Assembly (NCBI RefSeq): GCF_000266945.1 | Contig: NC_018025.1 | Span: forward strand, 3,221,001 to 3,285,000 | Length of the DNA stretch: 64,000 nt | Reading direction: 5' to 3' | Origin: Desulfomonile tiedjei DSM 6799 | Lineage (GTDB): Bacteria > Desulfobacterota > Desulfomonilia > Desulfomonilales > Desulfomonilaceae | Part shown: positions 43,978 to 53,648 of the stretch, in pieces | Layout: the number at the start of each line of letters is the position of its first letter | Numbering within the stretch: the stretch's first letter is position 1 | Program-made: the position numbers and the translations under genes | The notes under the pieces: model-generated | Told to the model about the DNA's origin: nothing | What the model saw: only the letters and a program-made list of their open reading frames with translations | Database searches by the model: none

Positions 43978-45423
43978 ATGATCCAAGTACCCGAGATTAA
44001 TCTTGGCGGAATTCTGCCGGCTCTCGTTTTGTCATTGGCAGGCATTTTTGTGATGCTGATGTGCCTGTTCATGCGTAAAGGTGCTGTTCCTGCGGCTGCA
44101 ATCGTCAGTCTTGCGGGGATACTTGTGGCTGGAGCCGCAAATAGCCATCTCAGGTTTTTGAACGAACAGGCCTTTTCAGGGTTGATCAGTCTGGATGCCT
44201 ATACCTGGTTTTTCAACCTTCTGATTCTGATTGCCGCGGGCATGACGGTTCTGACGTCCGTAAAATACCTGACGGATGACGAGTTGGACCTGAGCGAGTA
44301 TTTCGTTCTACTGCTCTTTTCGTCTGCCGGCATGATGTTCATGGTGTCCGCAAATCATCTATTGACGATCTTCATTGGGTTGGAAACTCTGTCCATATCG
44401 ATTTACGTTCTAGCGGGAATTCTGCCTGCCAACCTGAAATCGAAAGAAGCAGCGCTGAAATACCTGCTTCTCGGTGCGTTCTCCAGTGCGATTTTTCTCT
44501 ATGGCGCAGCCCTCTTGTACGGCTCTGCCGGTTCGCTGGGATTACCCGAGCTTTCCAAGTACTTCCAATCAGGCAAGATCGGCCAGATGGCGTATATCGG
44601 AATGGGAATGCTCCTGGTAGGATTCGCTTTTAAGGTTGCGGCCGTTCCCTTTCACATGTGGACTCCCGACGTGTACGAAGGTGCCCCTTCTCCTCTGACT
44701 GGATTTATGTCCGTGGGAGTCAAGGCTGCAGCATTTGCAGCGTTCGTCCGAGTCTTCTTCGAGTCTCTGATTTCCATCCAGGTGAACTGGGTTGATATTT
44801 TGTGGGTACTCGCTGTCTTGACTATGATTCTCGGCAATCTCGCAGCAATTGTTCAGGACAACATTAAAAGGATGCTTGCCTATTCCAGTATTGCTCACGC
44901 CGGATACATTCTTATCGGCATGATTGCCGGACAGGAAGCAGGGACTTCGGGGATTCTGTACTATCTGCTGGCCTATACCTTCACCAATTTGGGAGCTTTC
45001 GGCGTGGTGGCTCTGGTAGGAAGAAAAGGCGAAGCAAATGTTTATCTCGATGATTATCGCGGATTAGCCCGGACGAACCCGCTCCTGGCACTGGCGATGT
45101 CGATTTTCCTGTTTTCTCTGGCAGGAATTCCTCCTACAGCGGGGTTCGTCGGCAAGTTCACAATATTCAGTGCAGCGATCAAGCAGGGGTATATCTGGCT
45201 TGTCGTAATCGGTGTCTTGACGAGCGCTGCATCAGTGTTTTATTACTTCAGAGTAGTGATGAAAATGTATATGGAGTCTCCTGAGGCCGAACCGGCTAAA
45301 TTGCAGTTCGGACCTGCAATGCTGCTGGCGCTCACAATTGCTGCTTCAGTTGTGCTCTATATCGGAATATTTCCGACCAATTACCTGAACCTTGCGGCTC
45401 AATCGGTAAAGCCTTTATTCTAG
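43978..45423 (+). CDS. nuoN: NADH-quinone oxidoreductase subunit N
   Basis: The 481-residue third antiporter-like subunit has FIGLETLSISIYVLAG (key Glu), SKEAALKYLLLGAFSSAI, VPFHMWTPDVYEGAPSP and IKRMLAYSSIAHAGYI. It is the last gene of the nuo set; AGGAG lies before ATG. No terminator is obvious before purQ, about 100 bp on. Confidence 0.97.
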   Translation: MIQVPEINLGGILPALVLSLAGIFVMLMCLFMRKGAVPAAAIVSLAGILVAGAANSHLRFLNEQAFSGLISLDAYTWFFNLLILIAAGMTVLTSVKYLTDDELDLSEYFVLLLFSSAGMMFMVSANHLLTIFIGLETLSISIYVLAGILPANLKSKEAALKYLLLGAFSSAIFLYGAALLYGSAGSLGLPELSKYFQSGKIGQMAYIGMGMLLVGFAFKVAAVPFHMWTPDVYEGAPSPLTGFMSVGVKAAAFAAFVRVFFESLISIQVNWVDILWVLAVLTMILGNLAAIVQDNIKRMLAYSSIAHAGYILIGMIAGQEAGTSGILYYLLAYTFTNLGAFGVVALVGRKGEANVYLDDYRGLARTNPLLALAMSIFLFSLAGIPPTAGFVGKFTIFSAAIKQGYIWLVVIGVLTSAASVFYYFRVVMKMYMESPEAEPAKLQFGPAMLLALTIAASVVLYIGIFPTNYLNLAAQSVKPLF

Positions 45424-45521
45424 AGCTTCCGATTTGCCCACAGAAGAGAGCAGAAGCCGTAGCGGACGGGTCGATACGGGCGACTTACGAAAGCTGAAGC
45501 CGTCCAGGAGAATATACGTCT

Positions 45522-46331
45522 ATGAATTTGACCGCTCTGGTCCCGACGGGTCACGGAATCAACTGTGAAAACGAAACCCGTCGCGCACTCGAACTAGCAG
45601 GGTTCAATACCATTGACCTTGTCCATCTGAATTTTCTTGCCCGCGGGCAGGTAGATCCCGCGGCGTATAACCTCATTGTTTTTCCCGGTGGTTTTCTGGA
45701 TGGCGACGATCTCGGTGCGGCTCAAGCCTGTGCAAATCGGATTCGCCATTCCCGAATCAACGGTGGCCGCTTGATCGATCGCTTCATGGAGTTCATCTTT
45801 CGGGGCGGACTGCTACTGGGGATTTGCAACGGATTTCAACTTATTACAAAGCTCGGATTGTTGCCGGCAATCGGGGGGGCGTACGGTACCAGAGACGTGA
45901 CACTCACTGCGAACGACAGCGGACGTTTTGAAGACCGATGGGTATATCTCTCTGTCGATTCCGATTCCCCGTGCGTATTCACCCGGGGATTGAAGCGTCT
46001 GTATCTGCCTGTACGTCATGGTGAGGGAAAGATTATCAGCAGATCCGAGGCTGTTTCCTCTGACCTGGTAAATCAACACCAGGCCGTTCTCCGATACTGT
46101 TCTCAAGACAGCGACGGACCGACGATGCAGTATCCAGAGAATCCCAACGGCTCTGAATTGGCAATAGCCGGTTTGTGCGATACGACAGGAAGAATTTTCG
46201 GTCTGATGCCTCATCCTGAATGTTTCGTGCATCGTACCAATCATCCTCGCTGGACACGCGAGGAACTGCCCGAAGAGGGAGACGGGCTGGCGGTATTCAA
46301 AAATGCAGCGACTTTCCTCAGGGAAGCCTAA
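45522..46331 (+). CDS. purQ: Phosphoribosylformylglycinamidine synthase, glutaminase subunit PurQ
   Basis: A class I glutamine amidotransferase: the nucleophile Cys in LLLGICNGFQLI, and His/Glu in FGLMPHPECF. LPVRHGEGK and VNQHQAV are typical of PurQ, which feeds ammonia to PurL in purine synthesis. At 269 residues it is of the longer PurQ type. The motif order matches PurQ better than PdxT or HisH. No purL or purS is adjacent. Confidence 0.9.
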   Translation: MNLTALVPTGHGINCENETRRALELAGFNTIDLVHLNFLARGQVDPAAYNLIVFPGGFLDGDDLGAAQACANRIRHSRINGGRLIDRFMEFIFRGGLLLGICNGFQLITKLGLLPAIGGAYGTRDVTLTANDSGRFEDRWVYLSVDSDSPCVFTRGLKRLYLPVRHGEGKIISRSEAVSSDLVNQHQAVLRYCSQDSDGPTMQYPENPNGSELAIAGLCDTTGRIFGLMPHPECFVHRTNHPRWTREELPEEGDGLAVFKNAATFLREA

Positions 46332-46505
46332 AATTTGAGCCTCTGACTCAGTAGTGGCAGGAACGTTTTTTGTTGCTCCATTCAGAGTCTTGGGCTAAAA
46401 TTATAAGCTGTTTTCCTGCCCGGGAATTCCTTGAAAATTCAAATCTATTGACCGAATAAAGCAGGGTTTCCTGCACGGTGAATTGATTCTTCACAGGAGG
46501 TGTAC

Positions 46506-48269
46506 ATGGCTCTCGACCCTACCAAAATGGCTGACTGGCAGATTGCCGAAGAGGCGGAAAAGACAATGAAAACAGTCTATCAGCTCAGAGATGAGCTTGG
46601 ACTGCAAGAAGAAGAAGTGCTGCCTCACGGTCATTATGTAGCGAAGCTCGACTATCGAAAAATCCTCAATCGTCTCAAAGACAGACCTGACGGCAAGTAT
46701 ATCGACGTCACGGCTATCACCCCCACGCCGCTTGGAGAAGGAAAATCCACAAGCAGCATGGGCTTGGTAGAAGGTCTCGGTAAACGGAAGAAGAACGTGA
46801 CGGCTGCCATTCGTCAGCCCTCCGGCGGCCCCACCATGAATATCAAGGGCTCGGCCGCTGGTGGTGGTCTTGCACAGTGCATTCCGCTGACCCCCTTCTC
46901 TCTCGGCCTGACAGGCGACATCAATGCGATCATGAACGCCCACAACCTGGCTATGGTCGCCCTGTGCGCTCGTATGCAGCATGAGTTCAACTATGACGAT
47001 GAAGAATGGGCAAAGAGAGGCATGCCCCGCCTGAATATCGATCCCAGAAATGTGGAACTCGGGTGGATTATCGATTTCTGCGCTCAATCCTTGCGTAACA
47101 TTATCATCGGTCTTGGTGGGAAGATGGACGGCTTCATGATGCGCTCATCTTTCGGCATCGCAGTGTCTTCCGAGATCATGGCTATTCTGGCTGTGTCCAA
47201 CGACCTGAAAGATATGCGTGAGCGCATGGGCAAGATGGTCGTCGCCTATAACAAGAAAGGTCAGCCGGTTACCACCGCAGATCTGGAAGTTGACGGCGCA
47301 ATGACAGCATGGATGGTGGAAGCCCTCAATCCCAACCTGCTCCAGAGCATCGAAGGTCAGCCCGTGCTGGTCCATGCAGGTCCGTTTGCGAACATCGCCA
47401 TCGGTCAGTCCTCAATTATAGCGGATAGAGTTGCTCTGAAGCTTTCCGATTACCATGTAACGGAATCCGGATTCGGTGCCGACATCGGTTTCGAGAAATT
47501 CTGGAACCTCAAGTGCCGCTTCTCTGGTCTGAAACCCAATTGCGCAGTCGTCGTAGCCACGATTCGCGCTCTGAAATGCCATGGTGGCGCTCCTGTTCCT
47601 CGCCCCGGTCTGCCCATGCCCAAAGAGTATGAAGGCGAAAACGTAGGTTGGGTGGAAGCAGGAACGAAGAACCTCGTTCACCACATTGAGACAGTGAAAA
47701 AAGCCGGTATCAATCCGGTTGTTTGCATCAACTCCTTCTATACGGATACCAAAGACGAAATCGCCGCGGTGAGAAGACTTTCCGAAGCCGCAGGCGCCCG
47801 CGTAGCAGTATCCCAGCACTGGCTCAAAGGTGGCGACGGCGCCCTGGAATTCGCTGATGCCGTTGTGGACGCATGCGAAGAGCCAAACGAATTCAAACTG
47901 CTGTACGACCTGTCGATGCCGCTTCGACAGCGCATTGAACTGATCGCCAAAGAAGTGTACGGAGCCGACGGCGTGAGCTACACTCCGGAAGCGGAAGCCA
48001 AAGCGAAAAAGATGGAAGCAGATCCCGATCTGGCCAAACTGGGAACCTGCATGGTCAAGACGCACCTCAGTCTGTCCCATGATCCCAACATAAAGGGTGT
48101 ACCTAAGGGTTGGACTCTCCCCATTAGAGACATTCTCACCTATAAAGGCGCCGGATTCGTGGTACCTGTTGCGGGAGCCATCTCTCTCATGCCGGGAACC
48201 GGTTCGAATCCTGCTTTTAGAAGAGTCGACGTTGACGTGGAGACCGGAAAAGTCAAAGGCGTCTTCTAG
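46506..48269 (+). CDS. fhs: Formate-tetrahydrofolate ligase
   Basis: This ATP-dependent enzyme makes 10-formyl-THF and is the entry step of the methyl branch of the Wood-Ljungdahl pathway or of one-carbon biosynthesis. The P-loop-like [35 protein letters not shown] and [16 protein letters not shown] are intact, as is the C-terminal [13 protein letters not shown]. The start is ATG at 46506 with AGGAGG five bases upstream. The 587 residues match the long form of the family. It is a single-gene unit with its own terminator. Confidence 0.97.
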   Translation: MALDPTKMADWQIAEEAEKTMKTVYQLRDELGLQEEEVLPHGHYVAKLDYRKILNRLKDRPDGKYIDVTAITPTPLGEGKSTSSMGLVEGLGKRKKNVTAAIRQPSGGPTMNIKGSAAGGGLAQCIPLTPFSLGLTGDINAIMNAHNLAMVALCARMQHEFNYDDEEWAKRGMPRLNIDPRNVELGWIIDFCAQSLRNIIIGLGGKMDGFMMRSSFGIAVSSEIMAILAVSNDLKDMRERMGKMVVAYNKKGQPVTTADLEVDGAMTAWMVEALNPNLLQSIEGQPVLVHAGPFANIAIGQSSIIADRVALKLSDYHVTESGFGADIGFEKFWNLKCRFSGLKPNCAVVVATIRALKCHGGAPVPRPGLPMPKEYEGENVGWVEAGTKNLVHHIETVKKAGINPVVCINSFYTDTKDEIAAVRRLSEAAGARVAVSQHWLKGGDGALEFADAVVDACEEPNEFKLLYDLSMPLRQRIELIAKEVYGADGVSYTPEAEAKAKKMEADPDLAKLGTCMVKTHLSLSHDPNIKGVPKGWTLPIRDILTYKGAGFVVPVAGAISLMPGTGSNPAFRRVDVDVETGKVKGVF

Positions 48270-48297
48270 TCATACGTTAAATCTGCGTGAAACCTAT

Positions 48298-48332
48298 AAT
48301 CGAGGGCTGCAATGGCCCTCGATTTTTTTTTT
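48298..48332 (+). terminator. Terminator of fhs
   Basis: A 10-bp stem (48298-48307 with 48315-48324), seven-base loop and a run of ten T. Confidence 0.95.
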
Positions 48333-48393
48333 CAACTGAAGATTCCTTCGTGCACACTTTGCCAAAATCAATGTCCGATTGAAGAGTAGGAAT

Positions 48394-48490
48394 ATTGGTG
48401 GGTGCCGTGCCTCCGTGCCGGCACATCTTCAATATGATCAATGATATCGATAGAATGGACCGGCAGAGTGCCGGTCCCCACTAGTATCTT
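48394..48490. repeat. Dispersed bipartite palindromic repeat, copy B
   Basis: The 33-bp unit at 48394-48426 contains the CTCCGT loop between GTGCC-type arms; a second hairpin GGACCGGC/GCCGGTCC (48457-48477) follows, ending CACTAGTATCTT. This is the same order as copy A at 22.3 kb. Confidence 0.7.
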
Positions 48491-48557
48491 GTATTGGAAT
48501 ATGGGATAAACGTCAGAGTTTCTTTGCAATCGCTATAAGCTGGATTATTTCGTGATG

Positions 48558-48636
48558 AAAAAGCAAACCTCCGGGACCCCATCGCATATCCCGGAGGTCC
48601 GAGCCCACGCGCACCAGGGAGGAGCTCTTCGGGCTC
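48558..48636 (-). ncRNA. Possible small structured RNA ending in a terminator-like hairpin
   Basis: On the minus strand a GAGCCC/GGGCTC-closed stem (48601-48636) is followed by a 10-bp hairpin (48567-48576 with 48589-48598) and then TTTGCTTTTT. No frame is convincing. It may be an unannotated small RNA, or an isolated terminator of an unseen transcript. Confidence 0.3.
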
Positions 48637-48781
48637 TGCTTCTAGCTTAGTCATTGCTTCTATGCGTGCAAGACACCTTCGGGATATGATTCGAGCGTGA
48701 GGGAAGTCTCTGAAGTTGTCAGCAGTATTTGAGCGAGTACCGGGGACCTCGAGAGGAACACCCTACCCTTTATGAGGAAAT

Positions 48782-48864
48782 GGTAGAGCGCAGCGTCTCT
48801 GCCGTGCCGAACTGGGTTGATTTGTTTTGAAAATGTGCCGGCACGGAGGCCGGCACCCACCAAT
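48782..48864. repeat. Dispersed bipartite palindromic repeat, copy C (inverted)
   Basis: 48833-48864 is the reverse complement of 48394-48426 with a single one-base gap. The accompanying GGCAGAGACGCTG-type half lies at about 48782-48808 in the same relative order. Confidence 0.7.
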
Positions 48865-48928
48865 CGCTTTCGAGAAGCGCTTTTCGCAATCAGATAAAAA
48901 TTCTGACATTTGCTATATTACAGCGAGG

Positions 48929-49273
48929 TTACCAACCGAATCCGATTCCTCCGTAGGTCCGTCCGCCACGGCCTCCCCAACCGAATCCGCCATAAAGCGA
49001 ACCCACTCCGACACCGGCACCATAATAGCCCCTGCGACCGTAACCGCCATAGCCGTAACCTCCTGCCGGCCATCCGAAACCGCCGCCATAGCTTACGCCA
49101 TATGAGCCGGCTCCCCAGTAACACGAGCTGCAACCGCTGCCACCGCCGCCTAGGCCCGGACATCCACCTGGAGTCCAGATTGGGCCAAGGAAAGCGTCAG
49201 AATTCATAGGGAATGCCGTCACCATGATCCCCGCAGCAAGGAGGATCGCCGTTGTCATTAATAATTTCTTCAT
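48929..49273 (-). CDS. Small secreted glycine/tyrosine-rich protein
   Basis: The 114-residue precursor has a signal peptide (KKLLMTTAILLAAGIMVTAF) and a mature part that is almost entirely Gly with Tyr, Trp and Arg, plus four Cys near the start (GGCPG and GCSSC). It has no enzymatic motif and is probably a surface or envelope structural peptide. GGAGG lies five bases before ATG. Confidence 0.7.
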   Translation of the reverse strand: MKKLLMTTAILLAAGIMVTAFPMNSDAFLGPIWTPGGCPGLGGGGSGCSSCYWGAGSYGVSYGGGFGWPAGGYGYGGYGRRGYYGAGVGVGSLYGGFGWGGRGGRTYGGIGFGW

Positions 49274-49460
49274 GTCTGCCTCCGATAGAACGTAACATTT
49301 TCATGAGCGATCCCGATCTTGTGAAACCGGTCAGATGCGAGTATTCACTATGCGCCACCAATTCCAACCGGAACGGTGATGAAATCTCGGGTACGCTCTT
49401 CGCACAATATGACATTCGTTCTTCGGCAAATGTTCATGCAAAGATGGATCTTGCAGGGTT

Positions 49461-50234
49461 CTATTTTTTTGGCGATACATTTCGGAAGTATAGAATTCGC
49501 AGTCCTTCCATGGTCAGATCGTCATCGACCACATCGACGAGCTTGGTTTCTGCGGAGATGACTCGAGCCAGCCCACCGGTGGCAACGACTTTCGGTCGAG
49601 ACCCCAATTCTTCGAACATACGCATGAGGATACCGTCAACTAGAGCAGCGTACCCGAATATGATGCCGGACTGTATGGCAGATGCAGTATCTTTTGCAAT
49701 TACTCGCGCCGGCGCCGCCAATTCGACTCTGAAAAGTTTGGATGCTTCATGAAACAGTGCCTCTGCTGCTATTTTGACACCCGGCGCAATTGCTCCGCCT
49801 TCATACTCACCGAGTTTATTTATGTAGTCAAAAGTGGTAGCAGTCCCGAAATCGACTGCAATCAACTCACAAGCGAATTTTTCGTAAGCGGCCACAGCGT
49901 TTACGATTCTGTCTGCTCCCACTTCCCGCGGATTATCGTAACGAATAGGCATTCCGGTTTTCATTCCCGGTCCTACGAAAAAAGGAGTTATCTTCAGAGA
50001 TGCGCAAAGCTCTTCGAGAGCAGATATCAATGGCGGCACGACGCAGGAGATTATCGCTCCGTCTATTTTGAGCGGATCCATGCCTTCAAGTTCGGCAAGG
50101 TTCCGCAACATGATTCTGTATTCGTCAACTGTCGTATCTTCTACTGTTCTGATTCTCCAAATGCCGAGCTGTTTTTTTCCTTCAAATACTCCGATAACGG
50201 TGTTTGTGTTTCCTACATCAATAGCAAGGAGCAT
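49461..50234 (-). CDS. coaX: Type III pantothenate kinase
   Basis: CoaX performs the first step of CoA synthesis and belongs to the ASKHA fold. MLLAIDVGNTNTVIGVF is the phosphate-1 motif, VGADRIVNAVAAYEKF carries the catalytic Asp, VDFGTATTFDYI is phosphate 2 and VVATGGLA the adenosine motif. ATG at 50234 gives the canonical start; the frame runs 13 codons further upstream. The 257 residues are standard. Confidence 0.96.
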   Translation of the reverse strand: MLLAIDVGNTNTVIGVFEGKKQLGIWRIRTVEDTTVDEYRIMLRNLAELEGMDPLKIDGAIISCVVPPLISALEELCASLKITPFFVGPGMKTGMPIRYDNPREVGADRIVNAVAAYEKFACELIAVDFGTATTFDYINKLGEYEGGAIAPGVKIAAEALFHEASKLFRVELAAPARVIAKDTASAIQSGIIFGYAALVDGILMRMFEELGSRPKVVATGGLARVISAETKLVDVVDDDLTMEGLRILYFRNVSPKK

Positions 50235-50397
50235 TTGCTCTATCCTCTCGCTGGGGAGATTGGTATTCAACAATCCACACGCCTATGACGGGATTGCGCG
50301 CAGTCACAAAGATACTCGACATAGAAAATGATGAAAAGTAATTTCTCTATTTGCGCATGTTAGCGCTGGAACAGATAGTTAAGTATCGTCAAAATAA

Positions 50398-50426
50398 TTG
50401 ACTAGAACTGGCCGAAATGGTAAATT
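50398..50426 (+). promoter_or_regulatory. Candidate promoter of the deacetylase-like gene
   Basis: TTGACT (50398-50403), 17-bp spacer and TAAATT (50421-50426), in AT-rich DNA 40 bp before the start codon. Confidence 0.5.
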
Positions 50427-50467
50427 TTTTTATACTCGCTATGAATTCTCACAAGAAGGCAACTTAC

Positions 50468-51532
50468 ATGAAGCCTACCGGAATTGTCAGAGACGGGGTT
50501 TACCTTTTGCATGATATGGGTGAGTACCATCCGGAATGCCCTGAAAGACTGGAAGTCATCTACAATATGATCGACCAACTTGAATCCGAGTTGAATTTTG
50601 TCGAGATTCCCAACCGAGAGGCTTCTTTGGAAGAGATTGCGACCAATCACGATCCGCGTTATGTCAATCAGATTGTTACCACAGCGGGGCGGTCGAATAC
50701 TTTCCTGGATCCCGATACCTGTACGTGTGCACATTCCTGGGAAGCCGCATCAAAAGCGGTTGGCGGACTCTTCAACCTTGTTGATGCAGTGATAGAAGGT
50801 CGCGTGAGAAACGGCTTTGCCTTCATACGGCCCCCGGGACATCATGCAGAGCGACGTAGAGCTATGGGATTCTGTCTGTTCAACAACATCGCTCTGGCGG
50901 CTCGATACGCGATTTCCAGGCATAAGTTGAGCAGAGTTGCAATTATTGACTGGGACCTGCATCACGGCAACGGAACCCAGAATGCCTTCTATGAAGAAGA
51001 AGAGGTACTATTCATCTCTGTTCATCAATACCCTCATTATCCCGGCACGGGAGGGATTCGAGAAGTAGGACAAGGCCGGGGAGAAGGACATACGATAAAC
51101 ATCCCACTCGCAGCCGGAGCTGGAGATGACGAATATCTGACGGTTTTCCACCTGTTGATCGCCCCTGTATTGGAGATGTACAAACCCGAACTTATCCTGG
51201 TCTCTGCAGGATTCGACGCACATGAACGGGACCCTCTCGGTGGTATGGCTGTTACGGAAAAAGGGTATTCGCAGATGCTGCAGATACTCATGCATCTCGC
51301 GGAACTCTATAGTTCGGGAAGATTGATTCTGACTCTGGAAGGCGGTTACAATTTGACCGCATTGACGAATTCGGTCAAGGAAATCATGGGTCTCCTGTGC
51401 TCGTACAATTGCGATATCGACATGGTGCCTTTTCAGCCTTCTCCGGAAAAGCTGAATGGTACATTCAAAGCTCGACTGAGAGATGTCCTGGCAATGCACA
51501 AGAAATACTGGCCCAATCTATCTGAATTGTGA
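50468..51532 (+). CDS. Histone-deacetylase-family zinc hydrolase
   Basis: The 354-residue protein has the arginase/deacetylase fold signatures RPPGHHAE (tandem His), DWDLHHGNGTQ (zinc Asp and His), VSAGFDAHERDPLGGM (zinc Asp) and LEGGYNL. Bacterial relatives (AcuC, acetylpolyamine amidohydrolase and others) deacetylate lysines or polyamines; the substrate cannot be assigned. ATG at 50468 is preferred (AAGAAGG eight bases upstream) over upstream in-frame starts. Confidence 0.9.
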   Translation: MKPTGIVRDGVYLLHDMGEYHPECPERLEVIYNMIDQLESELNFVEIPNREASLEEIATNHDPRYVNQIVTTAGRSNTFLDPDTCTCAHSWEAASKAVGGLFNLVDAVIEGRVRNGFAFIRPPGHHAERRRAMGFCLFNNIALAARYAISRHKLSRVAIIDWDLHHGNGTQNAFYEEEEVLFISVHQYPHYPGTGGIREVGQGRGEGHTINIPLAAGAGDDEYLTVFHLLIAPVLEMYKPELILVSAGFDAHERDPLGGMAVTEKGYSQMLQILMHLAELYSSGRLILTLEGGYNLTALTNSVKEIMGLLCSYNCDIDMVPFQPSPEKLNGTFKARLRDVLAMHKKYWPNLSEL

Positions 51533-51626
51533 GCCGCTCAATTCTCCTCTTTCTATTCGAGTCTATTCGGTTTACGGTACCTCCCAGGGATAGGGTTGTC
51601 CTATCCACGTTTCACCCGGATTTCGG

Positions 51627-52604
51627 ATGTCGGCCCATGTTGACGCTCGGAATCTTCGGCCAAATATCGTTCGCGAGGCTGCACGTTTGCACGGAATATT
51701 GTTGGTAGACAAACCTGAAGGAATCACGTCCAACGACGTGGTCAGAGTCATAAAACGTAAGGTCAAACCTGCGAAAGTGGGGCATTCGGGGACACTCGAT
51801 CCCGCTGCAACAGGACTGCTGGTTATCTTGATCGGGGTCGCGACACGCACCCTGGACCATCTGAATGAAACGCGCAAATGCTACCACATGGTGGTGAAGC
51901 TCGGAGAAGAAACGGATTCCGCGGATAAAGACGGTCGGGTCATTCGTACGTCAGATCCATCTCATCTGACTCTAAACGACATTGAGAGGGCCCTGATACC
52001 GTACAGGGGAGTCATAGACCAAATTCCACCACATTTCTCCGCGATCAAGAAAGAAGGGGTTCCCATCTACAAGTTAGCGAGAAAAGGGATTTTTCCGCAA
52101 CTCGCTCCCCGAAAAGTGGAAATAATGTCTCTGGTGGCAGGGACTTGGAATTGCCCGTTTCTCGAACTGGAGCTCACCTGTTCCAAAGGAACCTACGCGC
52201 GTTCGCTTGCCAGGGATATAGGAAACGATCTAAAGGTGGGGGCGAGACTGGAACGGCTGAGAAGGACCGAAAGCGGGTCCTTCCATGTGAATCAGGCTGT
52301 GACTTTGGATGAAATTTCTGAAGCAGGTCCGGATCTGATTCGAGAGAGACTCATCGGGGTATCTGATTCCCTCTCTCATATTCCTGACATACGTATGCTC
52401 CCGGGAGAAATGAACCGCCTCATGAGAGGAGCGCCGATTCTCGTGCAAAAATCGCGATTTGTTCCAGCATCGAACCAACAGAGACTCTTCAAAGTAGTTT
52501 CGGCAAGCGGAGGCTTGCTGATATTGGTAAATCCGGAACCGCAGGGTCAGGAAATAGCTTTGAGACCGGTGAGAGTGTTCAACATGTTAGGCACCGATCT
52601 TTAA
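51627..52604 (+). CDS. truB: tRNA pseudouridine(55) synthase TruB
   Basis: TruB converts U55 to pseudouridine in the tRNA T-loop. LHGILLVDKPEGITSNDVV and GHSGTLDPAATGLL (catalytic Asp) are canonical, as are KCYHMVVKLGEETDSAD, PPHFSAIKKEGVPIYKLAR and CSKGTYARSLARDIG. The 325 residues include a C-terminal PUA-like part. No rbfA, infB or rpsO neighbours are present, unlike many genomes. Confidence 0.96.
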   Translation: MSAHVDARNLRPNIVREAARLHGILLVDKPEGITSNDVVRVIKRKVKPAKVGHSGTLDPAATGLLVILIGVATRTLDHLNETRKCYHMVVKLGEETDSADKDGRVIRTSDPSHLTLNDIERALIPYRGVIDQIPPHFSAIKKEGVPIYKLARKGIFPQLAPRKVEIMSLVAGTWNCPFLELELTCSKGTYARSLARDIGNDLKVGARLERLRRTESGSFHVNQAVTLDEISEAGPDLIRERLIGVSDSLSHIPDIRMLPGEMNRLMRGAPILVQKSRFVPASNQQRLFKVVSASGGLLILVNPEPQGQEIALRPVRVFNMLGTDL

Positions 52605-52679
52605 TGTTCTACATTTGTTATGTATTTAAGACAAATACTTATCACTAATAGATTATAACTCATTTTGAGTTCATAACTA

Positions 52680-52708
52680 TTGATATTTATAAGATTCTTT
52701 TCTATAAT
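52680..52708 (+). promoter_or_regulatory. Near-consensus sigma-70 promoter
   Basis: TTGATA (52680-52685), exactly 17 bp, then TATAAT (52703-52708), in a markedly AT-rich 145-bp gap, 48 bp before the ATG at 52756. Confidence 0.8.
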
Positions 52709-52755
52709 TTTAATGTTTTGGGAAAGCATCATTTTTTGTTTGAAAGGCGTTGTTC

Positions 52756-53631
52756 ATGAATCTGAATCGATGTTTTTTCTTTTTCGCGTTAGCCGCGATA
52801 CTTTCTATTGCTATTACGCCTTGTGAAAGTGCGAAAACAAAACGTTCAGAAAAGCTCAAGCCCAAACTCATATCCACCACCCCGGAGCCCACAACAGGCA
52901 CATGGATCGTCGTCAATCTCTTCAGCGGAAGAACGTCCAGACAGGCGGAAAAAGTGAGAGACATTCTTGCAGGGCTTGGCGCCGAGGGTACAGGCATCGT
53001 GCTCCCGTACAGAGAGATCACAGTCAAGGACATGAAGGCGCGGCGTCCCTCATTCCTTGCCTTGAGCCCCAACGGAGTGCCGTGGTGTAAATACGATCCC
53101 ACGGAACTCGATAATTTCCTCAAGGCCTTGAAGACTATCGTCGAGGAATTGGAAATACCGGTTATCGGAATCTGTGGCGGGCATCAGGCACTTGCTCTGG
53201 CATTCGGAGGCAAAGTCGGCCCGATCAACGGCAGTGAAGACGATTGCATCCCTTACAAGAAGAACCCCACGGAGAAGGGACGTCACAACATTTTCGTTGT
53301 GGCCGACGATCCATTATTCCAAGGAATGGGAAAAACGCTCAACCTGGTGCAAAACCATTATGACGAAGTAAAAAAGCTTCCTCCGGGATTCGTTCGACTT
53401 GCAGAAAACGATCTCTGCCGTCATCAAATAATTAAGCATCCGACAAAACCGGCCTACGGAGTTCAGGCCCATACGGAGTACTATCTGAAGAATCGTCCTG
53501 ACGGCGGATTACTCCTCAAAAATTTTTTGAAAATTGCCACGACACACAATAAGATCTCCCGACCGGAACTGGTTACCCCTCAAGACCAGCAGTCAAAGGA
53601 ACGTGATCACGACCGCCGTTTAGCCCGATAA
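52756..53631 (+). CDS. Exported protein with class I glutamine-amidotransferase domain
   Basis: An N-terminal signal-like stretch (NRCFFFFALAAILSIAIT ending near CES) suggests export, perhaps as a lipoprotein. Residues about 45-265 are a class I GATase fold: nucleophile Cys in VIGICGGHQALALAFGG, and GVQAHTEYY holding His and Glu. No synthase partner is fused or adjacent. It may be a gamma-glutamyl hydrolase-like or degenerate periplasmic enzyme. ATG at 52756 has AAAGG upstream; the thioesterase gene follows at 17 bp. Confidence 0.8.
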   Translation: MNLNRCFFFFALAAILSIAITPCESAKTKRSEKLKPKLISTTPEPTTGTWIVVNLFSGRTSRQAEKVRDILAGLGAEGTGIVLPYREITVKDMKARRPSFLALSPNGVPWCKYDPTELDNFLKALKTIVEELEIPVIGICGGHQALALAFGGKVGPINGSEDDCIPYKKNPTEKGRHNIFVVADDPLFQGMGKTLNLVQNHYDEVKKLPPGFVRLAENDLCRHQIIKHPTKPAYGVQAHTEYYLKNRPDGGLLLKNFLKIATTHNKISRPELVTPQDQQSKERDHDRRLAR

Positions 53632-53648
53632 GTTCCCCAGGTGAAAAT

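Noticed and set aside
48660..48863. 67-codon minus-strand frame in the fhs-coaX gap
   Set aside because: It runs through the palindromic repeat, and its apparent coding pattern comes from the repeat.
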